In this document: positions 41,502-53,240 of the stretch, piece by piece | Position numbering within the stretch: the stretch's first letter is position 1 | Layout of the letters: every line of letters starts with the position of its first letter | Assembly: GCA_021229015.1 (NCBI GenBank) | Contig: CM037789.1 | Location: 42,770,377-42,834,376, forward strand | DNA length: 64,000 nucleotides | Origin: Solen grandis | Lineage: Eukaryota; Mollusca; Bivalvia; Adapedonta; Solenidae | Reading direction: 5' to 3' | The notes under the pieces: generated by a model | The model's input: the letters and a program-made list of their open reading frames with translations, nothing else | Database searches by the model: none | What the model was told of the DNA's origin: nothing | Translations under genes and position numbers: made by a program

Positions 41502-43858
41502 ACAAGAGGGCCATGATGGCCCTGGATCGCTCACCTGATATCATTAGGCTATGTAAAATCAAGTGACCCCTGGGGCAGAGCCAATTTTGACCCCAGGGTC
41601 ATGATTTGAACAAACTGGGTAGAGGTCTATTAGCCCATGTTACATACCAAATATCTAAACTCCAGACCTTGTGGTTTTTGAGAAGAAATTTTTCTAGATT
41701 TTTTTCCAAAATAAGTCTATGTAAAATCAAGTGATCCCTGGGGAGGGGCCAATATTTTCACCAAATATCTAAATGCCAGGCCATGTGTTTTCTAGTTTCC
41801 TAAAAAGAAGAATTTTCAAGTTATTTCTATATTAGCCTATGTAAAATCATGTGACCCCTGGGGTGGGGCCAAATTTGACCCCAGGGGCATGATTTGAACA
41901 AACTTGGTAGTGATCTACTAGACAATGCTGCACACCAAATATCTAAACCCTAGGCCTTGTGGTTTCTGAGAAGAAGATTTTTCAAGTTTTTCCTATATTA
42001 GCCTATGTTAAATCAAGTGACCCCTGGGGGTGGGGCCAATTTTGACCCCAGGGTCATAATTTGAACAATCTTGGTAGAGAGTCATAAGATCATGCTACAT
42101 ACCAAATATCTAAACTCCAGGCCTTGTGGTTTCTGAGAAGAAGATTTTTTCAAGTATTTCCTATATTAGCTTATGTTAAATCAAGTGACCCCTGGGGCAG
42201 GGCCAAATTTGACCCCAGGGTCATAATTTGAACAATCTTGGTAGAGAGTCATAAGATCATGCTACATACCAAATATCTAAACTCCAGGCCTTGTGGTTTC
42301 TGAGAAGAATTTTTTCAAGTATTTCCTATATTAGCTTATGTTAAATCAAGTGCCCCGGGGGGGCCAAATTTGACCCCGGGCCATATTTTAACAAATTGGT
42401 GGATCTAGACATGCTCAACCAAATATCTAAACCCCGGGCCTTGTGGTTTCTGAGAAGAAGATTTTTCAAGTTTTTCCTATATAAGCATATGTTAAATCAA
42501 GTGACCCCTGGGGCGGGGCCAATTTTGACCCCAGGGTCATGATTTGAACAAACTTGGTAGAGATCCACCAGACAATGCTACACACCAAATATCTTAACTC
42601 TAGGCCTTGTGGTTTCTGAGAAGAAGATTTTTCAAGTTTTTTCCTATATAAGCATATGTTAAATCAAGTGACCCCTGGGGCGGGGCCAATTTTGACCCCA
42701 GGGTCATAATTTTTACAATCTTGGTAGAGATCAAGATCATGCTACATAACAAAAATCAAAAGGCTAGGACTTGTGGTTTCTGAGAAGAAGATTTTTCAAG
42801 TTTTTCCTATCTGGGCGGGGCCAAATTTGACCCCAGGGCCATGATTTGAACAAACTTGGTAGTGATCTAATAGACAATGCTGCACACCAAATATCTAAAC
42901 CCTAGGCCTTGTGGTTTCTGAGAAGAAGATTTTTCAAGTTTTTCCTATATTAGCCTATGTTAAATCAAGTGACCCCTGGGTTGGGCCAGTTTTGACCCCA
43001 GGGTCATAATTTGAACAATCTTGGTAGAGAGTCATAAGATCATGCTACATACCAAATATCTAAACTCCAGGCCTTGTGGTTTCTGAGAAGAAGATTTTTT
43101 CAAGTATTTTCTATATTAGCCTATGTAAAATCAGGTGACCCCTGGGGCGGGGCCAATTTTGACCCCAGGGCCATATTTGAACAAACTTGGTAGTGATCAC
43201 TAGACAATGCTGCACACCAAATATCTAAGCTCCAGGTCTTGTGGTTTCTGAGAAGAAGATTTTTCAAGTTTTTCCTATATTAGCCTATGTTAAATCACGT
43301 GACCCCTGGGGCGGGGCCAATTTTGACCCCAGGGTCATAATTTGAACAATCTTGGTAGAGAGTCATAAGATCATGCTACATACCAAAAATCAAAAGGCTA
43401 GGCCTTGTGGTTTCGGAGAAGAAGATTTTTTCAAGTTTTTCCTATATTAGCCTATGTTAAATCAAGTGACCCCTGGGGCGGGGTCAATTTTGACCCCAGG
43501 GCCATAATTTGAACAATCTTGGTAGAGAGTCATAAGATCATGCTACATACCAAAAATCAAAAGGCTAGGCCTTGTGGTTTCGGAGAAGAAGATTTTTAAA
43601 ATTTTCATTTTCAAAATCTATTTTTAGCTCCTGTGACCTAGATTTTTGACCAATCAAAATAATTTTAACAACTTCGGATAAGGGCCCCATAATGAACATT
43701 CCTGTGAAGTTTTATCAAAATTGACCAAGCGGTTAAGGAGGAGATGTCGTTTGAAGCAAAATGTTTACGGACGACGGACGGACGGACGACGGACGGACGG
43801 ACGACGGACGAAGACCGGTCACAATAGCTCACCTTGAGCCTCTGGCTCAGGTGAGCTA
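41502..43858 (+). mobile_element. pearl-like tandem-unit element, copy G (longest)
   Basis: The head is ACAAGAGGGCCATGATGGCC and GATCGCTCACCTGA. About a dozen units of about 165 bp carry GTGACCCCTGGGGCGGGGCC, TTTTGACCCCAGGGTCAT and GTGGTTTCTGAGAAGAAG; CTAGGCCTTGTGG and CTCCAGGCCTTGTGG mark two unit subtypes that alternate. The tract GGACGACGGACGGACGG is long. The end hairpin has a shortened loop (CTTGAGCCTCTGGCTCAGG). It lies 170 bp from copy F in the same orientation. Confidence 0.9.
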
Positions 43859-44279
43859 AAAACAACAACAAACTTTTACTAAATCTACTCAACGAAATTT
43901 TTAATTCACTTTTCTCTACATGTATAAAGTTTTAAATCTTGCTTTGAAAGCGAGCTACTTAGCTGCCGACAGGTTGATGAACTTTCAGGTATGAAAAATT
44001 GCCGATTTCGTTCTTGAAAAAGTTAAAAAGGTAATGATTTTTTTTTTGCTGTGGCAAAAAAAAAATCTTAGTAATGTATTCTGCAGAGTAGATGCATACC
44101 TATAGCTAGCCATGCAAATTAAACTTAATCAGAAATGGTTGTGTTTCTACATGTCATCAGCTTTACTATTTATACATAACTCTTTTAGTATTATTTTTAT
44201 GAAACTTATAAGTACTGATAAGTCGATGAATATGAAATACTAATGCACAGAAAACACAATTCATGTGCGAAATAAAACG

Positions 44280-45010
44280 AATATTAAAACGGTTCCCCTT
44301 TGTCCCGCGAAGCTTCGAAAGTGTCGCGAGAAAATGTGAAGTCATCGGGAGAATTTCATTGAAATTTTTCTTGAAGTTTTATCGGGGAAAACAGGCCAGG
44401 CATAGCTTCCTGGAAGATCCTGTGAAGCATTCACAGAGCTTCAATGAAATATTTCTGTCCTCCGAGGAATCCCCGAGGCCTCGGTGATGTCTTGAAGGTT
44501 CGGCGACCTTTCGGTGACACATTCCAGGTCTTGTGATAGAATCTCAGAATATTCACAAAAAAATCGGCAAGCGCACTCTAAAATTTGTTGCTTTTTTTGT
44601 CAACCTCAGACTGAGACGGTTAAAAAGGCCATGGGACATTGCTGGGGGCATCCTCATAAACCCCCAAAAGTCAACCCTTGATTTTATCTCTTAATTCCAT
44701 CACCATTCTCATAATCTCCATAATTTTCCCGAGGCACCTAGGATGGTTCGATACAACGATACATCCCCTTATCTACGGGGATATTCCCCCGATGATGTTT
44801 CAAATTCAGTGAGGCTCCGGGGCACCTTCCCCGATCATCGGAGAAATTTCCTTAGCATCAGGTGCCATCCCCGATAATACAAGGCCATTGCACCATAGCC
44901 GAAACAACAGTTAACGTTTCAACGGACCATTCCCGAAGCTTCTCATGGGACTTCTCCGTCTTTTTGGCCAAAACATCTGATACCATCGGGAGAAAATTTG
45001 TGTATTTCCA
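44280..45010. repeat. unusual segment with dispersed TCGGGGA/TCCCCGA-type motifs
   Basis: Words such as ATCGGGGAAAAC, ATCGGGAGAA (twice), AATCCCCGAGG, TTCCCCCGATGATG, TTCCCCGATCATCGG and CATCCCCGATAAT recur on both strands. It is richer in GC and CpG than the surrounding intron. No TIR or protein was recognised. It may be part of an unclassified transposon. Confidence 0.4.
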
Positions 45011-45130
45011 CATCGCCAATGACTTTTCTCCAGTGGGACCTAGGCATTAGATCCATGGTCTTCAAGTTTCCGTCAGAATGCATTGTCGTCACATTAAAAA
45101 CTTTTTTTCCGGGGGAGCATGCTGCTGCCT

Positions 45131-45144
45131 CCCCCCCCCCCCAG
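45131..45144. repeat. poly-C run
   Basis: About 14 C residues after GCTGCTGCCT; a length error is possible. Confidence 0.8.
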
Positions 45145-46274
45145 CTGAAAAATTCTGGATCAGGGCCTGAGGTTAGCTGTTTTTTAAAGACTAATTTGGA
45201 AATACATTAAATCTACTACTTGCCAAATTTAATGATAAAAGTGTCCTATGTGGAAATAGTTTTTATTCCTATTTTTCCTCATTCTGCTGGCATTTCTTTA
45301 AAAGTTATTGTCAGCTGCAGGGCAAGTGAGGCTGCATGTGGAAACTGTGACAGTTTTATCCACGATGATAAACACAATCAGGACAGTTTTGTCATGAAAT
45401 GCTTGAAGATATTTACATATATACACTATTTTTGTTATTGATTGTAATAAATATGTCCATGTTTGACAACAAAATTAATGTCAATGCAGTTTTTAAAAAA
45501 AAAAATAATTCGAAACTAATCCCTGACTTCAAAATGGCCACCTCCATTGTGATTGTTATTTACTAATTTCAATGAAAACAGAGACAAAAAACAAACAAAC
45601 AAAAAACATCTAAACTACGGCAACAACATTCTGAATCTAATTATGCACTAAATTACAAGATTGATAACAATTTATTTAATGCTTTTTGATGGATTACCTA
45701 AAAACAACAGTGGTGTTTAAACAGTGAAATTATCAAGAAAACAGTGAAATTATCAAGAGCTTAAACTCCACCAAATGTTATCAACTGTGCTGGGTTTTAC
45801 GTAAGAAATGACATCATAAATAACATCACACACGCAAGGATATCCCACCAATTTTGACATCTTTTGTGAACAACACAGCTAATTTCTGGCCTTTAAAGCA
45901 TTAAACAAAAAGAAAAATTGTTTGTTTTGGTGAAAGATTGATGTATTTCCTTTGTGAGCATAAAAAGATGCATTTTCACTCATGGCTTCGCCACTCATGA
46001 AAATATCACTTTTTATGTTCACAGTGAAATCATCAATTGATCTTACACCAAAACAATTATCTTCTATATGAAGTAGGTAGATAAAATCAGTGTATTCACT
46101 GACATTTACGTTGAAATTCCTTTTTCAAACTTGAGTAGTAATTTTGATGTCATTTTTTCAGCCTAGTAATTGATCTAGGTAAAAATAAATACAGCAGAAT
46201 ATGACTAAAAGGCTGGGTTGGACTGTTCTTCAAAGGGGAATATCAAAGTTACGATAATACAAAAAAAGAGAGTA

Positions 46275-48154
46275 CAGTACAACGCCGCTATATCGCGGAC
46301 TGCTATTTTGCGTTGACCAATATATCGAGATTGATCTATGGACCCCAAAAATATATCGCATCATTTGCATAGACTTACCGCAAAACTAATCTATCTCCTT
46401 CTATACCTATATGTATAAAAAAGAGTTTTGCGGTCAGTATTTAACATGCTAGTGCACTGACATGCGGAAGTGATAACAATTAAACACCCCAGATGGTAAG
46501 CTATTGTGTTTGGGGGCAGCTGATGATTACACAGTGTTAATGATCGGCAACAATGCAGGTTTGTAGGTATAATTATCCAACCACAGTAATCAGTATTTAA
46601 TTGGTAAGGACATTCAATACCAAACAGATACTCAATAAAATATACAAACATTGTCTAAAATCCACTGCATAAACCTTAATAATGGTATTTTTGTTTATCA
46701 TGCTAGCGTGCATTAATTTTACCATGAATTAAAGAGTCCCAGAAAATAGCCAATCTATTTCACCGGATGTAAACAATAAATGATAATTAGATCAGCGTTA
46801 CCTGGTAATTTGTTTCATTTAAACATTAACAAGGCTTCTCATATCAATACATCATAATAAGTCAGGGATACAGATAATGTGCGTATTTGCGGTTAAAAAT
46901 AAGGTTACTCAAATATCCAAAATATTAAAGCGTATTCGCATGCAACATTATGAAACCAAGTGATGTTTACAAATACTTGTATATGTTTGACTGGTTACTT
47001 GCGAATCAGCAAAATAGACTGCAAACGATTTCTGGTAATTTCCTACTTTGGGTTCCATTCAAATAAAACATAAATCCGGTCTGTTTTATTGGTTCTTCTG
47101 ACGCTTTTCTATTCGTTTGCTTCAAATATGGTTACACAAGGCAGGAAGAAATGGGTCAACGTTTAAAAAAAACACTGAGTGGATACCTAGCACTGCATGC
47201 GAACCACACATCAGGCATTTATCGCGCAATAATTGATGATCTGGAAGTTGAGATTGTCTGTAACGGCACCAAGGTTGTCAAAGGTATTTTAGACTAAGTT
47301 TTGGATCGTGTTTACAAACCAGAAAAGCATGACAGCGATAGAGTCAAAAGCATCCAATTCCATTTTAACCGAACATGTTAACCAGTAAATAGTTTAATTC
47401 AATAGTTAAAAGTGCCAAATCTTTGGATCAGGAAGATCAAATATGATTGAATATTTTGTTTTTTCTTATTTTATTGTTGAGGAGCTAATGATAAATCCTG
47501 CATATGATAATTGCTAAATTGACATTGTTGCATACAAGAAAAGCAGGCGCATATACCAGTAAGTACATGTACTTTTATTTCAATTCCAAAATTAAGTTGA
47601 TGAAAAAAAGCAATTGACTTAATTTTGATGGAGTAACCATAATTTTATTACTCAATTAAAATTGTGAAAACCCAATTCCTTGAAGTTGATGAGTAAATAC
47701 CCAACTGACCTAAAACCATATCTGTAGCCCTAAGTACACTTCAGCTTAATTTCAAATAGCAATAAATTGTAGTGGAATGGTAATTTTCACACCGACATTG
47801 TTTTGATAAACAATTGATGGCGTATAATTAATTATAATGAGATATGCTGAAGAGTTACGTAACCACTTCACATCACCATACCGTACACACTATTCTCTGA
47901 ATCTGAATCATAAGCAATTACAGTACCAAAAAACAAAACCCAGAAGAAAAGCAATAATCAATGATTAAGGAATTATTTGAAATAACTAAATAACTCTATA
48001 AATAAAATAATGTTTATTGCTTTATATTAGGGTTTTTCAAGAATTTAAGACTATCACAAAGACTCGTAAGCATTCTCAAACCTACTACACAGTTCAATAG
48101 AACACAGTATTTGGGCTTAGGCCCCAAGAACCGTGATATAGCGGCATGGTACTG
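46275..48154. mobile_element. pogo/Tigger-like element, 1.88 kb
   Basis: The left end CAGTACAACGCCGCTATATC and the inverted right end (GATATAGCGGCATGGTACTG) match at about 21 of 24 positions. TA flanks both ends (46273-46274, 48155-48156). The CAGT...CCGCTATATCGCGG terminus and TA target fit the pogo/Tigger branch of Tc1/mariner. The interior is AT-rich with only short open frames (for example 47151-47299 on plus, MGQRLKKTLSGYLALHANH). I cannot recognise the CENP-B/DDE transposase, so it is a decayed or non-autonomous copy. Confidence 0.8.
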
Positions 48155-49593
48155 TAGTAATGCACCCTGCTATTCCTCATTTTGCTGGAGAACTTCCAGT
48201 ATACAAATGCCTTTCAGCCTACTAGATGGAACAATAACGAAAAAAAAAATTGCAGTACATGTATAAATCTACAATATTGAAATTTGGAAGTGTCTGCTCA
48301 CTGAAAACATTTTAGTAACACATTTTTCTGATAATGGGGAGGTCAGAACCTCATCAAAACTAATCTCAGAAATTCTCTTGCTGTGTCAAGGCTAAATGAC
48401 CTCATGATGATTTCCATTAATGGTCCTGGTTTGGTCAATTTTGATTTCGGGGCAGCATTTAAGAAATGGAAGGCAGTGAAGGCTCGGAGAATCTTGATAT
48501 AAATGGTTGTTTTATGGACTGAAAACAAAGCACCAGACTCTTGTATATAGGAGATGACATTTGCAACACTGTTTTGTATATAGATATATATAAAATGTTG
48601 TTGTAGAATGTCACCCTAATTTACTCTATTATATTAATATATGGAGTTTAGTTGTATTGATTATGATGAAGCACATGACAAATGTTGACCTGACATTTAG
48701 TTATGATGAAGAACATGAAAAAATATTTGTGACAATTTGTTTTATGAAGAACATGAAAAAAAAATTTTTAAATAAATTAAACATTACTGTGGATAATATT
48801 TTAATTAAGATCATTTAGTGGTACAAGAACATAGAACATGATTCATTCCCATTCCCTTTAAATTTACCCATTCACATCATGAGTATTACACCAGTTAACA
48901 TATTGCAAAGTTTCCTACTCTGGCTCTAAAATGGCTCCAACTTTTCTCAAGTGGCGAAAATGTTGGCGACATGTTAAAAATTTCCAGTGGAGGCCCTGGA
49001 GGTGGCTTCATTTTTGGGGAGTACAAAAAAACAACAACACCGCTTTCTTGAGATAAGCTAATGAAACCATGGGGTAAAAAGCAAAAACTGCAAGAAACAA
49101 AAGATTTATTTTTCTGAAGTGATAATGCCTTTAATTTGCTTCTGATGAGAGCCCTTCAACAATTAAAAAAAACACAATTATATGAGATTGATAGTTAAAC
49201 ACGAAAATGGGGATATAATTCAACATTTTCTTCACCCACAATCAAATAATTATATAAATCACGATATACTAGTGTACTGGAAATTAATATTTGAGCTTAT
49301 CACGAGATGATACTGTAGATAAATGTACAGGAACAATATTATCATCCGTTTGACAGCTGTCAAAACAGATGCCCCTCCCACCACGGACATTCACGATATC
49401 TGGACTAATGTAACATCATTTTAACTTTATTTGGATAAAGAATTCATTTAAAAACATTTCTTAGGCATTTTTCATTTGCAATAAGTTTTTACTGCGTCTG
49501 ACAGGCACATAAATATTAAAAATCCCAGGCTACGTGTCCAATTTTGGGATCTGTCAAAAGATCTACGATTTAACCAAAGGCTCTACAACTTAC

Positions 49594-49625
49594 ACTTTGT
49601 CTGTCAGCTCTTTAAGCTTCCACAT
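49594..49625 (-). CDS. CLINT1: clathrin interactor 1 (epsinR)-like, first coding exon
   Basis: On the minus strand ATG at 49625 opens MWKLKELTDK and ends GT before donor GTAAGT. The GT joins the G of exon 2 to give Val, so the protein begins MWKLKELTDKV-TNVVMNYSE. This matches the start of epsinR proteins, where MWKVRELxDK forms the membrane-inserting helix 0 and helix 1. The frame is open upstream to a stop with no earlier ATG, so this start is chosen. Vertebrates have three extra residues before MWK. The promoter is expected just above, near 49.7-49.8 kb. Confidence 0.9.
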
Positions 49626-49749
49626 CTTCAAGATAAATATTAAACTTATCACAAAGACTGATTTAAGTTTAAAAATAACAAATTAAAAAGACGATGTTGG
49701 CGGATAATTGGACTGTTTACAAACAAGAATCAATTGACGGCCATATCCT

Positions 49750-49782
49750 TGACGTCACCGCTCAATTCATATAACTTCCGGT
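49750..49782 (-). promoter_or_regulatory. candidate CLINT1-like promoter elements: CRE and ETS sites
   Basis: TGACGTCA, a perfect cAMP-response element, lies at 49750-49757, and ACTTCCGGT, an ETS-type site, at 49774-49782. They are about 125 and 150 bp upstream of the start codon. CRE and ETS sites are common in TATA-less housekeeping promoters. No transcription start was located. Confidence 0.45.
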
Positions 49783-49790
49783 ATGGACTA

Positions 49791-50200
49791 AACATTATCG
49801 TTATCGTCACAGTTAGTTTAGCAATTTGTGTGGGACTTAAATTTCAATATATTTGACGAGAATTTTAAAATAATGATTTTATAGCATTTATTTTAGCGTT
49901 TTTGTTTTATTCTTTTGCAGTCTTAGATTATATATCTTCTAGTATCTGGGCTGGCTGTTTCATGTAATAATACATGTACTAAGATGTGCAACCTTCATCT
50001 ATTACCACATCTAAAACCTCTTTAAACTTTAAGCTGACAGTTTGTAAACTTTAGAAATCCCCTTAAAGAAAATTTTGGCAGGTTACTTAAAGCTTGTATT
50101 ACTGTTATACCTTTCTATTCTGATATCTTAACTTTACTGTAGTATTTGTTGCTTCTGTAAAGTTGTGGATAATCTAGTGTGTGATATGTGTGTGATAAAT
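49791..50200. other. intergenic; no feature
   Basis: AT-rich sequence upstream of the clathrin-adaptor gene. No divergent gene was recognised. Confidence 0.35.
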
Positions 50201-50333
50201 ATTTTATATAGATCTACACATATATAGATCTACACATATTTTATATAGATCTACACATATATAGATCTACACACATTTTATATAGATCTACACATATATA
50301 GATCTACACACATTTTATATAGATCTACACATG
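50201..50333. repeat. minisatellite, 37-bp period, about 3.6 copies
   Basis: ATTTTATATAGATCTACACA begins at 50201, 50238, 50275 and 50312. Each unit contains two TATATAGATCTACACA modules, so AGATCT palindromes alternate at 17 and 20 bp. Confidence 0.9.
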
Positions 50334-51279
50334 GAACTTCAGATGCCTGTCAGTTTCTTTTAAAGTAGACCAGACAAGTTTGTTAAGAGTTTTTTTGTTT
50401 TGTTTTTTTTTTTAAGAACAGGAAATGAAATGTTAAATGTAACTCATTGATATTCATGTACATTTGTATGACTCTATGAATATTCATTTACTGAATAATG
50501 GTACAAATTGATATTTATTAATATGGATTTTTCTTTGCAGTGCAGACTATGTAAAATCTAAGCTACAATTTTGTATGATCAAATATATATATGCAGTGAC
50601 TTACTCTGGGTCTACACTTCTCTTGTCAGGCATCAGGTAAAGGGTTATAAGACTTAATGGGGCAATTTCATTAAACAACAAAAGAAAGTTTAATGTTCAT
50701 AGTTGTAACTGAATGTTGTTCTATATAATGTATCTATCAAATTCTTAATTGCATAATATTTCATTGCATTAAATCTTAAACACTTTTTGAAAAAAAAAAT
50801 CAAAGAAAAATGTTTTTTAACATTGAAGATTTGCCTAGATGCTTTTACATGTATGTATACAAGGTTGAGGGAAATATGAGCTCCAGGTGATGAAAAGTTA
50901 GGAAGGTTTGCTTATCTGCTCAAAGCTGTTCCCCATGACAATTCATTTTGCCTGTACATATATAAACAAGTACAAAAGTGCTGCCTGAGGCAGCACATTG
51001 AAATAAGCACGGCGACAAAGAAAAAATTGTCTGATAATAAAATGTATGTGGGTTAACAGGAAAACAAATTGTTTTTTTTAACATAACTTTTATTGAGATG
51101 TGAACTTGTTTACATAAGTATGTATATTTAATTGAATAAATAAAAAACAAGTTCCAAGACTTGAAGTGAATCTTAAAATGAAGAAAGACACACAATATAT
51201 TTAAATATGAAAACAAAGGCCTAATATACATATTTAGAGGACACACACAATTTCAATGCAAGAAAGTGTGAAAAATGTG
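50334..51279. other. no recognised feature
   Basis: AT-rich. The open stretch at 50920-51246 on minus is of biased composition and has no domain signature. Confidence 0.35.
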
Positions 51280-51345
51280 CAGCCAGACCAGGACTGTAAC
51301 CCGAGACCACTTACAAAAGTCTCCCACCGATAACGTACCATTACA
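51280..51345 (-). mobile_element. SINE family D fragment (tRNA-like)
   Basis: On the minus strand, TGGGAGACTTTTGTAAGTGG, TCTCGGGTTACAGTCCTGG and TCTGGCTGCACATTTTTC parallel the plus-strand copy at 54415-54510 (GAGACCCCGGGTTCCAGTC, GTCAGGCTGCAAATCTTTC). Confidence 0.55.
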
Positions 51346-51487
51346 TATTCCCTGCAAATTTAGAATTTGTTGCAGAATAACAGAGATCAAATTGATAGTG
51401 ATCCTGATAAACAAAAAAGGCAGTGTATACATTGGAGATACTATAATGATCACTTGTTTGGTGCAAAATAACTAAGAGAGAAAAAAG

Positions 51488-51580
51488 TGCAGCCAGACCA
51501 AGACTTCAGCCTGGGACCCCTAAAGGGTGATTGTTCTACTGGTTAAGTTACTGGACTACTTAAAAGTCTCTGACTGATAA
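51488..51580 (-). mobile_element. SINE family D copy (tRNA-like), inverted
   Basis: On the minus strand, GTAACTTAACCAGTAGAACA gives an A-box-like region. GGGTCCCAGGCTGAAGTC is a poor B box, and GGTCTGGCTGCACTTTTTTC followed by TCTCTTA is the shared 3' part. Confidence 0.55.
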
Positions 51581-51924
51581 GTGTTACTTATTGGCACTAC
51601 ATAAGTGAGTTTAAAAAATGGTTGGTGACTGGAAGGTTTTATAAAGTTTTACAGTGGTAAAAGATTGTAAAAGAAAATCTTATTTTGTGTAATTTTTTCA
51701 AGAAGTAATTTTAATATATAGCATGAAGAAAATAGGAATGCATAGAAAATTTGTTTTCAAGATGCTTCAGATATACAATGTATAAAATACTATTTTAGTA
51801 TCACATTTATAAAAAACATTTTTTTTTTGAGAATAGTGGTGAATATTTGAAATGAAAATATTACAAATTAAAATTATGAGAAAATATATTGATTTACTGA
51901 ACTAAAACAGATTACTACCCTTCA

Positions 51925-53240
51925 ACAAGAGCTGTCTGTAAGACAACGCGCTCGACTATTTGAATGCTTGTCAATAAAAATATTGCAGTTAAAGGCAAAA
52001 TAAGAATCTCAGTATTATCAAAATATACACATGAACAATAAATATGTGCTTTAAGTTTTAAAGCAAAATCTCAAAGAATTCAGTGACAAAGTGAGTTAGT
52101 ATAAAAAGATTAATCAAGTCAGAAAAGGGGCATAATTTTGTCAAAAGAACAGAGTTATGTACTCATGACATGTACAAATAGAGGTCATGGTCATAAACAG
52201 GTATTTAAAGTTTCAATACCTCAAAGGGTTAAGTGAAAAAATGAGGTGGTGTGAAAACTTTAACCAAGATTCTTTAAAAAAAAAAGAAAAAAAAAGGCAT
52301 AACTGTTTTATAATTCATGACAGTCTGACCTCCAACACAGGCATGCAATTTCATGTGTGGGCTATAAGGGGCATCCATGGAAAGAAGTTGGAGAAAAAAG
52401 TAATGTTAAACAGATTTAAACAGATTTAAACATTTTAAGTACAAAAAGGCCCAACAATATGTAAAAATATTTAAGAGTTACTGTTCCTGTAACTACTTGG
52501 ACATACATTCCTGTTTCTACTGGTTGGTCTGATGTTGATAAACACATGTGTGAATTTTGAGAGACATCCATTGAGTGAAAGTGAAGATAACAGCAATGTA
52601 AAATAAAACTTTAAATAAAACTTTAAAAAAGTTAAATCCAAAAAGTGCTATAAATTTGCAAAAAAAGTATTTGTAAAAGTTACTGTCCCTATTTCTACTA
52701 GTTGGTGTGATGATGATGCATGTGATGCATGCGTGAAGTTTGAAAGACATCCATTGAGTTAAAGTGGAGATAGTAGCAATGTTAAACAAAAGTTTAACAT
52801 TTTTCAAAGTCCAAAAAGGGCCATAAATATTCAAAAATATTTGAAAGAATTACTGTTCTTGTTTCTACTGGTTGGTCTGATGATGATAAACACATGTTTG
52901 AAGTTTGCGGGACATCAGTTTAGTAATAGTGCAGATAATGGCAACATTAAACAAAACCTTAACATTTCTTTTGACATTGTTGACAATGGTTTCAGAAGGG
53001 AAGAAATTTAAGGGACAACTTAATTTTAGCAATGACAGTAGATAGCTCTTTGTTTCAGGGAACAGCTTTTTAAAAATTTTAAAAATCAAATTTTGTTGGT
53101 TTCCACTGCAAACGACAAATGGGCATCTGACAAGTAGTTTCAGAAGATATATCTTTTAAAGCAAATTGTTGCCATCAGAAGATGAGACACAAGGTGATCA
53201 GAATAGCTCACCTTCAGCTTGATGTGCTATGTTGAACTAA
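51925..53240 (+). mobile_element. pearl-like tandem-unit element, family I
   Basis: The head is ACAAGAGCTGTCTGTAAGAC and AACGCGCTCGACTATTTG; TGTCT-GTA-AGACA forms a small hairpin. Units of about 170 bp carry GTTACTGT(T/C)C(T/C)T and ACTGGTTGGTCTGATG, GACATCCATTGAGT and AAAAAGGGCCATAAAT. The tail AGCTCACCTTCAGCTTGATG is a decayed version of the terminal hairpin of copies A-G, while the head is different. The copy is old. Confidence 0.7.

Larger units (their letters stand above)
38873..49593 (-). other. intron 1 of the CLINT1-like gene (10.7 kb)
   Basis: It runs from donor GTAAGT next to exon 1 to acceptor TTGTCTTCAG next to exon 2. It carries two long pearl-like copies (39448-41328, 41502-43858), a segment rich in TCCCCGA/TCGGGGA motifs (44280-45010) and a pogo-like element (46275-48154). 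The remaining stretches (38880-39447, 45150-46270, 48155-49590) are AT-rich and unrecognised. Confidence 0.85.

Noticed and set aside
43765..43815. GACGGACGGACGAC repeats as a possible CRISPR-like array
   Set aside because: It is a simple repeat tract present near the 3' end of every pearl-like family; no direct repeats with unique spacers.
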